DNA from: Streptomyces sp. NBC_01451
Lineage (GTDB): Bacteria; Actinomycetota; Actinomycetes; Streptomycetales; Streptomycetaceae
NCBI RefSeq assembly: GCF_036227485.1
Contig: NZ_CP109479.1
Coordinates: forward strand, 3,348,001 to 3,412,000
Direction: 5' to 3'
DNA: 64,000 bases
Part shown: positions 43,554-51,984 of the stretch, in pieces
Numbering within the stretch: position 1 is the stretch's first letter
Layout: every line of letters starts with the position of its first letter
Notes under the pieces: generated by a model
What the model was told of the DNA's origin: nothing
What the model saw: only the letters and a program-made list of their open reading frames with translations
The model's database searches: none
Made by a program: the position numbers and the translations under genes

Positions 43554-43670
43554 ATATCGGCCCGAAAATCCGAGACCTAAACTCGCCACATCAGGCCCAC
43601 TCACTGCTGACTCACACACTGCTCATGTTCTGACTCCCCCGGGCCACGCAACGCCGCGCGGAGGAAGATC
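43554..43670 (+). other. intergenic gap before the small-protein cluster
   Basis: 117 bases with no gene. It contains the direct repeat CACTGCT (two copies around 43600-43622) and ends in CGGAGGAAG, the ribosome site for 43671. A promoter is likely but no clear hexamers were seen. Confidence 0.4.
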
Positions 43671-44039
43671 ATGACGCACTGGACTCCCCCCAGCCGAGGT
43701 AAGACCAGCTTCGGCGGCCCGCTGTCCACGGGTCAGTTCCCCACCATGGGCGACGAGCTGCACCGAGTGACCTGGATTCGCCCCGAGAACGGTCAGACCG
43801 TCAGCCGCCAGGGCATGTCGAAGTCTGGCGACGGCGATCTCGGCCGCAACACGCACCGCAGCAACCGCACGGCCTCGGCCGCCGAGACCTTCGGCCCGGC
43901 CGGCGTCGTCCAGGTAAAGCGGTCCCTGCACGGACCCGGCTGCGTCTGCTGCGCGACCACCGGCCGCTACCGCATGCCCAGCGCCTTCGGCAGCCAGGAG
44001 CAGTTCACCGGGGGCGCGGCCACCGGGAAGCGAGGCTGA
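43671..44039 (+). CDS. hypothetical protein, first of a coupled small-gene cluster
   Basis: 122 residues, strong CGGAGGAAG site. Gly/Ser/Arg-rich with a central CVCC (GPGCVCCATTGRYRMPS). Not recognised. It opens a run of about twelve tightly packed genes to 49141 that ends at the lysis genes, so a virion-internal or late role is inferred. Confidence 0.6.
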   Translation: MTHWTPPSRGKTSFGGPLSTGQFPTMGDELHRVTWIRPENGQTVSRQGMSKSGDGDLGRNTHRSNRTASAAETFGPAGVVQVKRSLHGPGCVCCATTGRYRMPSAFGSQEQFTGGAATGKRG

Positions 44040-44041
44040 CC

Positions 44042-44314
44042 ATGTGGCCTCTGCTCGCCGGCGTCGCCGGGAGGGTCGGGCTGTCCACCGCAACCCGCGG
44101 TGCAGCCACCACCGCCTCACGCTCGGCCGTGACCTCGGCCGCGTCGAGCGGCTCCATCAGCGCCGGCACCACCAGCGCCAGCTCGGGGAGCCGCCTGCTG
44201 TCCGCCGCCCAGTTCGCCAACGCCGGTGCCAACGCGTTCTCCAGCAGCAGCAACCGGTCGCAGGGGAGCCCACAGGCCCCCGGAGGCGACCAGTCGGGGT
44301 GGCTGCGCTCATGA
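44042..44314 (+). CDS. Ser/Ala-rich small protein
   Basis: 90 residues, two bases after the previous stop. A hydrophobic start (MWPLLAGVAGRVGLS) is followed by a very Ser/Ala/Gly-rich chain. It may associate with membranes or be a low-complexity virion protein. Its end overlaps the next gene by ATGA. Confidence 0.55.
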   Translation: MWPLLAGVAGRVGLSTATRGAATTASRSAVTSAASSGSISAGTTSASSGSRLLSAAQFANAGANAFSSSSNRSQGSPQAPGGDQSGWLRS

Positions 44315-44502
44315 GCACCGCAGTCACCTCACCCAGCCCGGTAGCCGATTTCCGCAGCGCCATCCGCATGACCGGCACGACCGATGACGGCTCCCTCGCC
44401 CCCGCACCACCGACGAACGCGGGCAGCACCACGACCGCCGCCGCACCCCACAACAGCACCGCAACCGCCGAGTTCGCCCACGGAGCCACCACAGGGAGGT
44501 GA
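44311..44502 (+). CDS. small low-complexity protein
   Basis: 63 residues, Thr/Ala/Pro-rich, coupled to both neighbours. Codon pattern and coupling support a real gene, but there is no recognisable domain. Confidence 0.5.
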   Translation: MSTAVTSPSPVADFRSAIRMTGTTDDGSLAPAPPTNAGSTTTAAAPHNSTATAEFAHGATTGR

Positions 44503-44507
44503 CCCCC

Positions 44508-45248
44508 ATGCCGGAGTTCAACCCGGACCAGTTCCGCCAGAACTCGTTCGACGGTTTCGGGGAGCGCCCCATGCGGCCCTACCGCGTCTCGCGGCCCCAG
44601 CCGGCCAGCGACCCGCAGCCCGCCAGCACGCCCAGCGGCTGGACACAGCCCCAGCTTCCCGACCCGCCCGCCGCCCCAGCCCGCCCCGCCCGGCTCACCC
44701 CGGCCGCCCAGGCACGCGCCGACATCTCCGCTGCCCGCGCCGACGCCCGCACGGCTCGCGTGGCCACCGCCCAGGCCAACGCCCAGGCCGCCGCCCACCG
44801 CCAGAGTGCGGCAGAGGCCCGAGCGACCCAGGCCCAGCAGCGCGCCGCACAAGCCACCCGCACACCCCCGCGCGTGGACCCCAGCTCGGTGCCCGACCTC
44901 ACCCCGCCCCGGACGCCTGACACCCCCAGCGGGCCCGGACGCCGGGCGCCCGTCAACAGCCTGGCGTACCGCAGCGCGAGCATGCGGTTCGGCCCGCCCC
45001 CGGCGCCGCCTGAGCCCGCCCCCTCCACCATCCCCCCGCGCCCGACCTCGCCGGCCCGGCCGCCTGCCCCGCCCACCCCTACCAGCGGCACCCGCCGCGT
45101 CTCCCCGGGCATGGCCCGCGCCGGCCGCGCGGCAGGCGTCGGCGTCTTCGTCGCCGCCAAGGCCCTTCAGTCCATCAGCCGGCCCGCCACCGACCCCAAG
45201 CGCTCCGGCAACCCCCGCTACAAGACGAATCAGGGGTGGATGCGATGA
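44508..45248 (+). CDS. Pro/Ala-rich protein with central helix
   Basis: 246 residues. ATG 44508 chosen because GGGAGG would overlap the GTG at 44499. Residues 60-110 form an Ala/Gln/Arg-rich helix (ARADISAARADARTARVATA then AQANAQAAAH), probably a coiled coil, between Pro-rich disordered arms. A 35-base stretch encoding AQANAQAAAH recurs exactly in the lytic transglycosylase gene at 50446. Function unknown. Confidence 0.6.
   Translation: MPEFNPDQFRQNSFDGFGERPMRPYRVSRPQPASDPQPASTPSGWTQPQLPDPPAAPARPARLTPAAQARADISAARADARTARVATAQANAQAAAHRQSAAEARATQAQQRAAQATRTPPRVDPSSVPDLTPPRTPDTPSGPGRRAPVNSLAYRSASMRFGPPPAPPEPAPSTIPPRPTSPARPPAPPTPTSGTRRVSPGMARAGRAAGVGVFVAAKALQSISRPATDPKRSGNPRYKTNQGWMR
44765..44799 (+). 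repeat. 35-bp repeat, copy 1
   Basis: Identical to 50446-50480. Both copies lie in frame within Ala/Gln-rich helices of two different proteins about 5.7 kb apart. Confidence 0.9.
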
Positions 45249-45805
45249 ACCGCGCAGGCGCCAACTCCAACATCATGTACAACCCGCCCTACCAGGCTCC
45301 GGTGGGCGGGGCGATCACGTACACCGGCGGCTCCGGCGGCACGCTCATGTCCGGCGCCCGGGACATCCTCGACGCGCGGCGGCTGATGGACACCGGCCAC
45401 GTGCCCAGCGCGGAGTACCCCGACGGCTACCTCGGGACGATCGGGGCCGGCACTCGCCGTCAGGACCGGCTCCTGAACAACATCGGGAACAGGGCCACGC
45501 AGCGGTCGTACCAGCGTGGTGTGCACAAGGGGGAGAGGGTCGACCCGGCCGACTACTACTGGACCACGGACGTCCACCCGGCCGCCGCCCTCCAGGCCCA
45601 GGCCCGTGGCGAGCGCTGGACGCAGCGCGGCTCGATGATCGGCTCGCCGCTGGTCAACGACGGCAAGTCCGAGACGCTGGTGTCGACCCAGGCCCGGTTC
45701 GCGACCGCACAGCGGGTCTACACGCAGGAGATCACCCCCTCCTACACGGCCGTCAACGAGCAGCGCCGTCAGCAGCTCCTGCGCTTCCAGCCGGCCTGGA
45801 GGTGA
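45245..45805 (+). CDS. hypothetical late protein
   Basis: 186 residues, ATG overlapping the previous stop. N-terminus GANSNIMYNPPYQAPVGGAI and Arg/Gln-rich helices (RRQDRLLNNIGNRATQRSYQ) suggest a small structural protein. Not recognised. Confidence 0.62.
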   Translation: MNRAGANSNIMYNPPYQAPVGGAITYTGGSGGTLMSGARDILDARRLMDTGHVPSAEYPDGYLGTIGAGTRRQDRLLNNIGNRATQRSYQRGVHKGERVDPADYYWTTDVHPAAALQAQARGERWTQRGSMIGSPLVNDGKSETLVSTQARFATAQRVYTQEITPSYTAVNEQRRQQLLRFQPAWR

Positions 45806-45810
45806 CGGCC

Positions 45811-46104
45811 GTGCTGCAACAGGACTCCATCTACGCCCGCCGGCCCTGGTCCAGTGCCCGGGAGCAGCAGGTCAGCGACGCTCTGCGCGAGTGGACCGAC
45901 ATGCCTCCGGACGCCGTTCGCCGCATGAAGCCGCCCATCCCGAACATCGGCAGGACACCGCCGCGGTTCGGATACGCCCAACACACGCTGTCCATCACGG
46001 ACATCGCACGCCTCGACGACGTGTACCCCGGCGCCCGCGTGGACTTTTCGCAGCGCCAGTCCGGGTATTCCGGGACCTCTTTTCCAGCGCTGGGAGTGAT
46101 CTGA
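45811..46104 (+). CDS. hypothetical late protein
   Basis: 97 residues. GTG 45811 has GGAGG about 7 bases upstream; GTG 45802 is too close to it. Contains REWTDMPPDAVRRMKPPIPN and ends in SGTSFPALGVI. Unrecognised; packed one base ahead of the next gene. Confidence 0.58.
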   Translation: MLQQDSIYARRPWSSAREQQVSDALREWTDMPPDAVRRMKPPIPNIGRTPPRFGYAQHTLSITDIARLDDVYPGARVDFSQRQSGYSGTSFPALGVI

Positions 46105-46105
46105 A

Positions 46106-46357
46106 ATGCCCAAGGCGACCAGCCTCACCGACCGCCGTAAGCACGGCCGCGGAGACAACAGCAGCGGCGTCGTCGGCACGAAGAACAACCTCCAGGACCA
46201 GCGCACCGTGGGCCGGTACTCGCCAAGGCCGCCGTCGGCCCGGTCGGAATTCGAAGCCGGCGTCACGGCGGGGCGGCCCATGGCCAAGGGGGTCCCGGCC
46301 GGCGGCTCGAAAAAGCGGGCGGCACCGGCCGTCCGGCGGCTCGGAGAGAAGAAATGA
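46106..46357 (+). CDS. small basic protein
   Basis: 83 residues with about one quarter Lys/Arg (TDRRKHGRGDN, SKKRAAPAVRRLGEKK). Could bind DNA or RNA, or be an internal virion protein. Overlaps the next gene by ATGA. Confidence 0.58.
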   Translation: MPKATSLTDRRKHGRGDNSSGVVGTKNNLQDQRTVGRYSPRPPSARSEFEAGVTAGRPMAKGVPAGGSKKRAAPAVRRLGEKK

Positions 46358-46473
46358 GCATGCGAGCACTGTCCAGCTTCCTGGCCTCCGTTTTCCAGCG
46401 GCTGAAGACGAGGTGGGCGGCATTCCGCGCCCGCCGCCGCGCCAACCAGAGCAGAAAGGCCCCGCCGGTATGA
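46354..46473 (+). CDS. 39-residue basic amphipathic peptide
   Basis: SMRALSSFLASVFQRLKTRW then AAFRARRRANQSRKAP: an amphipathic helix with an Arg-rich end. Start and stop each overlap neighbours, so it is probably translated. It could bind membranes or nucleic acid. Confidence 0.5.
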   Translation: MSMRALSSFLASVFQRLKTRWAAFRARRRANQSRKAPPV

Positions 46474-46718
46474 GCTACGCACCGAACCGCCCTCTGGCGG
46501 GAGAACTCAACGAAGGTCTGACGGACGGCACCTACAAGAAGATCAGCACCGACCGTGGCGGAGGCGTCGAGCCGACCACCTACGCCGTCCGCCAGGACCT
46601 GAACGACCTCTGGTACGGCGTGCATGAGACGCCCGTCAAGCGGCGCCCGGACGGCATCGCCACGCGGACGCCCGGCTATGTGCCGAATCCGCCGGCGCAC
46701 ATCTACTTCGGGATGTGA
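46470..46718 (+). CDS. hypothetical late protein
   Basis: 82 residues, ATG overlapping the previous stop. Contains TYAVRQDLNDLWYGVHETPV and ends HIYFGM. No recognised family. Confidence 0.58.
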   Translation: MSYAPNRPLAGELNEGLTDGTYKKISTDRGGGVEPTTYAVRQDLNDLWYGVHETPVKRRPDGIATRTPGYVPNPPAHIYFGM

Positions 46719-46719
46719 C

Positions 46720-47124
46720 GTGAACCGCGACTACGAAGTACTCGTCTACCCACCGGCCTTCACAAAGCGCATGCTCGGCGTGGGCCTGAGCCTCTTCACC
46801 GCTGCCGCCGCGCTGCAAAAGGCCCTGGGTTCAACGCCGTTCTCGGTGGTCGACGCACCGGGCGACAGTTGCGCCTACTACATCGCCCTCATCTACACCA
46901 CGTTCGGTGTCGCTCTGGGAGTGGTCTCGGCGGTGTACTCGGTGAAGACGTCCAGCCTGCGACTGATGGGGTATCTCGGCGCGTATCTCCTGGCGTTCGC
47001 CTCGATCAGCCTGTTCAACAGCCCCGCGACTGCGTGGATGCAGTTCGCCAACGTCGTTTCGTTCATCGGCATCTCGCTGGCCGCGTTCTCGGCGTGGCTC
47101 CGATACCGGCGGGAGGGCCCATGA
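46720..47124 (+). CDS. four-helix membrane protein
   Basis: 134 residues, GTG start. Four hydrophobic segments: MLGVGLSLFTAAAALQKAL, YYIALIYTTFGVALGVVSAV, LMGYLGAYLLAFASISLF and FANVVSFIGISLAAFSAWL. Not a known holin family; possibly membrane-modifying or a superinfection factor. Confidence 0.62.
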   Translation: MNRDYEVLVYPPAFTKRMLGVGLSLFTAAAALQKALGSTPFSVVDAPGDSCAYYIALIYTTFGVALGVVSAVYSVKTSSLRLMGYLGAYLLAFASISLFNSPATAWMQFANVVSFIGISLAAFSAWLRYRREGP

Positions 47125-47291
47125 CGATGTCCGACGTGGCGGCGCAGATGCTTTCGATCCTCGTCAGCGCCATCGGCCTCGTCATTTTCCGGGTGATCGC
47201 CAAGTACCTGCCGGAAGACCCCGAGCCGGTCCCCCGCCCCCGCAGAAGGGCGGCGAAAAACGATGACAGCGACGACGACGCGCAGGTCTGA
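47121..47291 (+). CDS. small single-pass membrane protein
   Basis: 56 residues, ATG coupled to the previous gene. One hydrophobic helix (MLSILVSAIGLVIFRVIAKY) then a charged tail with Arg and Asp runs. Could pair with the preceding four-helix protein. Confidence 0.55.
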   Translation: MTMSDVAAQMLSILVSAIGLVIFRVIAKYLPEDPEPVPRPRRRAAKNDDSDDDAQV

Positions 47292-47315
47292 GTCACGACG
47301 TGAAAGGCCGTCTTG

Positions 47316-48821
47316 ATGGCGCAAGAGAAGTGGAACCTCAACACCACGGGTCCCCTGACTGCCGAGCCCGGCAGCCCGGTCGGCCTGGTCAACCCCCCGC
47401 TCACCCCGGACGCGCGGGTAGCGGCTCGCCCCGAGGACTACGGCGAACAGGTCGTTCCGCCCAAGCCGCTGTGGTACCTCGACCAGGAGGGCGACCCGCA
47501 CTCCCACGGCGTCACGGAGCCCTACAAGGTGCTGCTGTTCTGGCGCTCCAACATCGGCGACATGGCCGCCGACCTCGACGACAGCTACTACATGGGCGTC
47601 CGGGGCCTCCAGGGCATCGGCGTGGCCGGGCACCTGGTCACCGTCAACGGTGACGGCGAGATCTACCAGCCCGGCAGCGAGTCCTCGGCCACGATCACCC
47701 AGTACTGGGACAACACCGACCCGGAAAACCCGGTGCTCACCGAGATCGAACCCGAGACGGAGTACACCTTCACCGTCGCCGCCCACAACCAGGCCGGCGA
47801 GTACGGGCCGGCCTCGGACCCGCTGACCGTCACCACGCCGGCCGTGGGCTACGAGTTCAAGCACCTCACCCTTCCGCCCCGGCCCCCGAACGACGTCACC
47901 TACGCGGCCCCGCTGCCGGTCATCACCTCCGCCGCAGGCGGTGGAATCCAGCTCCACTGGACGAAGATCGCGAACGTCACCAAGTACGAGATCTTCGACA
48001 ACACGAGCCAGGACACCACCGAGGCCATGGACCCCAGCCGCATCGGGCTCAACGAATCCGACGTCAAGCTCGGCGAGGTCAACCAGCCCGGCGCGAACGC
48101 CACCACCGTCACCTACACCACGCCCAACTACACCGCCCCGCGCCGCCGGTTCGCGCTGAAGGTACGGGCCGTACGCACCGACGACAACGGCACCGCCGTC
48201 TCGGAGTTCTCCACCCCACTGCGCGGCACCATCCCGGCCTCCACCGTCGCCCCCGGAACCCCGGGCGCCCCCACCCTGACCACGACACCGATCGTGGGCG
48301 GCCAGGTCAAGCTCACCATCACCCCGCCGACCATCGACTCCACCCACGGCGCCCCGGAGTACTACGCCGTGTACGACGGCACCCGCAAGGTCGCCGTCGT
48401 CTACACCCCCCTGGGCACCGCCCCGCACGTCACGCTCCAGTACACCGCGGCGCAGACCTACAGCTTCACGGTCGCCGCCGGCAACAGCGTCGGCGTCAGC
48501 GCAGCCTCCACAGCGCTCACGGGCACAGTGCCCACGCCGGCCGCCCCGGGCGCCCCCACCGGCGTCGGCGTCACCAACGTCACCACCACCGGCATGACCG
48601 TCAACTGGACCGCCCCCGCCGGCGCCAACCCACCCGTCACCTCCTACAAGGTCTACGACGGCAGCACGGTCAAGGCCACCATCACCGCCCCCACCGTCAC
48701 GGCCAACCTCACCGGCTACAGCCCGGACACCGCCTACTCCATCCAGGTCGCGGCCGTGAACTCGGCGGGCGAGGGCTCCAAGTCGACGCCGGCCGTCACC
48801 GGCACCACCCCCGCCTCCTAG
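47316..48821 (+). CDS. multi-fibronectin type III virion protein
   Basis: 501 residues. ATG 47316 with AAAGG upstream; TTG 47313 is possible. Four fibronectin-III-like domains: about residues 68-172 (ETEYTFTVAAHNQAGEYGP), 195-308, 318-410 (QTYSFTVAAGNSVGVSAAS) and 412-501 (DTAYSIQVAAVNSAGEGSK). Such proteins are displayed on phage surfaces and bind glycans weakly. A tail sheath insert carries the same fold, so the phage uses this fold at least twice. Placed just before lysis genes. Confidence 0.8.
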   Translation: MAQEKWNLNTTGPLTAEPGSPVGLVNPPLTPDARVAARPEDYGEQVVPPKPLWYLDQEGDPHSHGVTEPYKVLLFWRSNIGDMAADLDDSYYMGVRGLQGIGVAGHLVTVNGDGEIYQPGSESSATITQYWDNTDPENPVLTEIEPETEYTFTVAAHNQAGEYGPASDPLTVTTPAVGYEFKHLTLPPRPPNDVTYAAPLPVITSAAGGGIQLHWTKIANVTKYEIFDNTSQDTTEAMDPSRIGLNESDVKLGEVNQPGANATTVTYTTPNYTAPRRRFALKVRAVRTDDNGTAVSEFSTPLRGTIPASTVAPGTPGAPTLTTTPIVGGQVKLTITPPTIDSTHGAPEYYAVYDGTRKVAVVYTPLGTAPHVTLQYTAAQTYSFTVAAGNSVGVSAASTALTGTVPTPAAPGAPTGVGVTNVTTTGMTVNWTAPAGANPPVTSYKVYDGSTVKATITAPTVTANLTGYSPDTAYSIQVAAVNSAGEGSKSTPAVTGTTPAS

Positions 48822-48835
48822 GAAACGAGCAGACA

Positions 48836-49141
48836 GTGCCCCAACCCCCCACCCTCGGCCGCAACGTCCATTACCGCGCCTCCGCAGACGACGCGGTCCG
48901 GATCAACAAGCGCCGCAAGGACGCCTACACGAGCGGCGCCTACGCCCAGGAAGACGGCACGATCGCCCACCTCGGCAACGACGTCGCCGAAGGGCAGATC
49001 TTCCCGGCCATCGTCGTCCGTGTCTGGACCGGCTCGGTCAACCTGCAAGTCCTCCTCGACGGCAACGACGTGTTCTGGGCGACCTCCCGCTCGGAGGGCG
49101 AGGAACCGGGTAAGTGGGCCTGGCCGGAGCGGGTGAGCTGA
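48836..49141 (+). CDS. hypothetical protein upstream of endolysin
   Basis: 101 residues, GTG start. N-terminus NVHYRASADDAVRINKRRKD, then a beta-rich half (FPAIVVRVWTGSVNLQVLLD). It resembles small head or tail accessory proteins in shape only. Its stop overlaps the amidase ATG. Confidence 0.62.
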   Translation: MPQPPTLGRNVHYRASADDAVRINKRRKDAYTSGAYAQEDGTIAHLGNDVAEGQIFPAIVVRVWTGSVNLQVLLDGNDVFWATSRSEGEEPGKWAWPERVS

Positions 49142-49890
49142 TGGCCCCCCCACTCACCGCCACCGCCTTCCTCAACGCCCTGCGCGCGGAGGGCATCACC
49201 GTCGTCGAGGTCGGCTCCTGGCGCACCCACACCCGCACCGCGGAATCCCGCCCCTGGGGCCCTGTCCACGGCGTCCTGATCCACCACACCGTGACCCGGG
49301 GCACTCAGAACTCCGTCTCCATCTGCCGCGACGGCTACTCCGGACTCCCCGGCCCTCTCTGCCACGGCGTCATCGGCAAGGACGGCGTGGTCTACCTCGT
49401 CGGCTACGGCCGCACCAACCACGCCGGCGGAGGCGACCCGAACGTCCTCAAGCAGGTCACCGCCGAGAACTACGGCACCGCTCCGACCAAGCCGACCAAG
49501 GGCAACTTGGACGGCACGGACGGCAACCGCCACTTCTACGGCTTCGAGTGCGAAAACATGGGCGACGGCAAAGACCCATGGCCCAGCAAGCAGGTGGAGG
49601 CCATCGTCCGGGCCGCCACCGCGGTATGCCGCGCGCACGGCTGGAGCGCCAAGTCCGCCATCGGCCACCTGGAGTGGTCCGACGACAAGAGCGACCCTCG
49701 CGGGTTCACCATGCCCTCGATTCGCGACCGCGTCGCCGAGCGGCTCAAGCATTCGGCGAACTGGAACCCCTCCACCCCCACCCCTCCCCCGGTTTCCACC
49801 ATCGAGACGAGGGTGGCAGCTCTTGAAAAGCTCGTCGCGGCGCAGGAGAAGCGCATCGTCGCCCTGGAAAAGAAAGCGGCCCCGAAATGA
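49141..49890 (+). CDS. endolysin, N-acetylmuramoyl-L-alanine amidase
   Basis: 249 residues. Cuts the bond between MurNAc and the stem peptide to release progeny. Amidase_2 pattern: GVLIHHTVT (His48/49), LCHGVIGKDGVVYLVGYG, YGFECENMGDG with its Glu, and IGHLEWSDDKSDP with the second His and the Lys/Asp. The C-terminus is a Pro-rich linker and a short coiled coil (ETRVAALEKLVAAQEKRIVA). No signal peptide, so it needs the holin encoded next. Confidence 0.88.
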   Translation: MAPPLTATAFLNALRAEGITVVEVGSWRTHTRTAESRPWGPVHGVLIHHTVTRGTQNSVSICRDGYSGLPGPLCHGVIGKDGVVYLVGYGRTNHAGGGDPNVLKQVTAENYGTAPTKPTKGNLDGTDGNRHFYGFECENMGDGKDPWPSKQVEAIVRAATAVCRAHGWSAKSAIGHLEWSDDKSDPRGFTMPSIRDRVAERLKHSANWNPSTPTPPPVSTIETRVAALEKLVAAQEKRIVALEKKAAPK

Positions 49891-50168
49891 CCGTGTACGA
49901 CGTTCTGGTCTCGCTGTGGCGGACCGCGGTACCCATCATCGTCGGCTGGGTGGGCGCGCTCCTCGCGCACATCTACATCGACGTCGATGAGCAGGCTCTC
50001 TCGCAGTCCCTGGCCGCCGTGTTCGCGGTGGTCTACTACGGCCTGTTCCGCCTGCTCGAAGCCAAGGTCAGCCCCGCCTTCGGCTGGCTCCTGGGGCTGG
50101 CCCGCCCGCCCGCCTACACCAAGCCCGACCCGACGGTGACCCCCTGGGGGAAGCCGCCGGCTACCTGA
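49887..50168 (+). CDS. holin
   Basis: 93 residues, overlapping the endolysin by ATGA. Two membrane segments (TAVPIIVGWVGALLAHIYI and SLAAVFAVVYYGLFRLL) and a Pro-rich soluble tail fit the small holins of Streptomyces phages. Position directly after an amidase is strong support. Confidence 0.8.
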   Translation: MTVYDVLVSLWRTAVPIIVGWVGALLAHIYIDVDEQALSQSLAAVFAVVYYGLFRLLEAKVSPAFGWLLGLARPPAYTKPDPTVTPWGKPPAT

Positions 50169-50170
50169 TT

Positions 50171-50191
50171 CATTTTCGGGGCCTCTATGGT
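50171..50191 (+). promoter_or_regulatory. possible third copy of the promoter-like element
   Basis: TCATTTTCGGGGCCTC leads into TATGGT (50186-50191), resembling the spacer and -10 of the repeats at 34796 and 39497. It would drive the transglycosylase gene at 50252. The match is weaker and lacks the upstream CGTTTGGC. Confidence 0.4.
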
Positions 50192-50251
50192 GACCGACGC
50201 CGGAACGCCTGCGGGATGGCCGGGGTCTTGTCACCGTTGAAAGGTCCCCCC

Positions 50252-50965
50252 GTGTCCCGCCCGAAGTTCCCCACGCTCTCCTGGCGTCAGGCCCGCGTCG
50301 CCTCAGCAGCCGCCCTCACCCTCCTCCTGACGGCCGCGTACCTCGCCCAGCCAGCAGACGCCGAAGACCCTCCTCCGCGAACCGTCGCCGCCCCGTCGAT
50401 GACCATGCTCGACCGGCCGCTGACCATCGACACACGCGCCGCGATCACCGCCCAGGCCAACGCCCAGGCCGCCGCCCACCTCCAGGCCGTCCAGAAGGCC
50501 GAAAAGGCGAAGCAGGAACGCCAGGCCCGCGAACGCGCCGAAGCCCAAGCAGCCGCCGCCCGCGAACACGCGCGAGAACAGGCACAGGAGCGCGAACGAG
50601 CCCGGCAGGCCGAGCAGCGAGCCGCCCGCAGCGCCCAGCGCCAGCAGGCCGCCACCCTGGCCGCCCCCTCCGCCACCGTCTCCGGCGCCCAGGGCTACGC
50701 ACGCTCCCGACTCTCCTCCGCCCAGTACCAGTGCCTGAGTAACGTGGTCAGCCGGGAAAGCGGATGGAACCACCGGGCCACGAACCCCTCCTCCGGCGCC
50801 TACGGGCTCTTCCAGGCACTGCCCGGATCGAAGATGTCGTCCGCCGGCAGCGACTGGCAAAGCAATCCCCTCACCCAGATGCGGTGGGGGATTTCCTATA
50901 TGAACGCCAGGTACGGAAGCCCGTGCGGAGCCTGGGATTTCTGGACAAAAAATAGGTGGTATTAG
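50252..50965 (+). CDS. secreted lytic transglycosylase-like protein
   Basis: 237 residues. GTG 50252 has GAAAGG upstream. Residues 1-37 are a signal peptide (RQARVASAAALTLLLTAAYL then AQPADA). A long charged coiled coil spans about 65-135. The C-terminal 90 residues are transglycosylase-like with the Glu in VVSRESGWNHRATN, AYGLFQALPG and a closing AWDFWTKNRWY. It would act outside the membrane on the wall. Similar secreted proteins occur in Streptomyces, so it could have been acquired from a host. Confidence 0.75.
   Translation: MSRPKFPTLSWRQARVASAAALTLLLTAAYLAQPADAEDPPPRTVAAPSMTMLDRPLTIDTRAAITAQANAQAAAHLQAVQKAEKAKQERQARERAEAQAAAAREHAREQAQERERARQAEQRAARSAQRQQAATLAAPSATVSGAQGYARSRLSSAQYQCLSNVVSRESGWNHRATNPSSGAYGLFQALPGSKMSSAGSDWQSNPLTQMRWGISYMNARYGSPCGAWDFWTKNRWY
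50446..50480 (+). repeat. 35-bp repeat, copy 2
   Basis: Identical to 44765-44799; encodes the same AQANAQAAAH helix segment in the transglycosylase coiled coil. Confidence 0.9.
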
Positions 50966-50974
50966 CGTCCCCAC

Positions 50975-51490
50975 ATGACGCAGATCCGCCTCCTCCTCTG
51001 CAAGGACTGCCGCACCACTGAAGTGCTTCCCGCATATCAGGGTGATCCCCGCGGAGACTCGGTCCTCGAATACGCCGTAGCCAAGCACCAGTACCCCAAC
51101 GGTGAACGGCACTTCGGTCGGCTCTACCCGATCGACGGCGTAGACGAGGACCGCTGGCATTCCTCAGCAGAAATCCGCGACGAGATCCTCAAGCGGGTCT
51201 GGCAGCAGGAGGGCGCCACCGGAATGGAGCCCTGGGTCTACCAGGCCGTCGACACCCTCAAGGCCGACGCCATGCAGTGCTGGCGCAGCCGGCACCGGCC
51301 CGAGACCTGCTCCGACTTCCACTCGGAGAAGAAGCTCATCACCCCTCCCACCGCCGGCGACCGCAAGGCCGAGGGCCTGCCGAAGTGGGACAAGTCCAAC
51401 CCCACCAACCAGCGCTACCTCTGCGACTACTGCCCCATCCGCAGCGTCAACGAGCAGAAGGTCCGCGCCAAGCGGGGGCTCTACCAGTGA
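50975..51490 (+). CDS. zinc-binding hypothetical protein
   Basis: 171 residues. CxxC pairs at residues 9-12 (CKDC) and near the C-terminus (CDYCPIR) suggest a split zinc site. Middle is helical. No clear ribosome site before the ATG. It lies directly before an HNH nuclease and may work with it; no family recognised. Confidence 0.6.
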   Translation: MTQIRLLLCKDCRTTEVLPAYQGDPRGDSVLEYAVAKHQYPNGERHFGRLYPIDGVDEDRWHSSAEIRDEILKRVWQQEGATGMEPWVYQAVDTLKADAMQCWRSRHRPETCSDFHSEKKLITPPTAGDRKAEGLPKWDKSNPTNQRYLCDYCPIRSVNEQKVRAKRGLYQ

Positions 51491-51984
51491 GCGCACACCG
51501 CCGACCCGCCGAGCGCGACTGGACGAAACGATTCTTCGACAAGGTCGACCCCGGCACCGAATTCGACGACTGCCACATCTGGCTCGGCGCCAAGGACGAC
51601 TACGGCTACGGAAAATTCCGAATGCCGAACGGCCACACCAAAGGCACCCACATCATCGCCTGGGAACTGGCCAACCAAAAGACCGTCCCCCCGGGCTGGC
51701 ACGTCGACCACCGCTGCCGAATTCGAAGCTGCTGCAATCCAGACCACCTGGAGCCCGTACCGGCCACCGAGAACGTCGCCCGCGGCGAATCCTTCTCGGC
51801 CCGCAACGCACGAAAGACCCACTGCCCAAAGGGCCACGAGTACACCGAAGAAAACACCCGCTGGCACTCCGGCCGGCGCGAGTGCATCACCTGCATTCGA
51901 GCCCGCGACCGCGAACGACGAGCAGCGAAACGCGCGGAAAAACAAGACAGCACCTGGAGCACCACACGAAAGGGCTGGCAGTGA
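51487..51984 (+). CDS. HNH endonuclease
   Basis: 165 residues, GTG coupled to the previous gene. HNH core: HIIAWELANQKTVPPGWHVD, then HRCRIRSCCNPDHLEPV, with the metal-binding Asp-His and Asn ... His. CPKGHEYTEENT and CITCIRARDRERR form a second zinc knuckle. Phage HNH enzymes of this kind either assist packaging or act as homing endonucleases. This one is the homing-like type with NUMOD-like flanks, so either is possible. Confidence 0.85.
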   Translation: MSAHRRPAERDWTKRFFDKVDPGTEFDDCHIWLGAKDDYGYGKFRMPNGHTKGTHIIAWELANQKTVPPGWHVDHRCRIRSCCNPDHLEPVPATENVARGESFSARNARKTHCPKGHEYTEENTRWHSGRRECITCIRARDRERRAAKRAEKQDSTWSTTRKGWQ

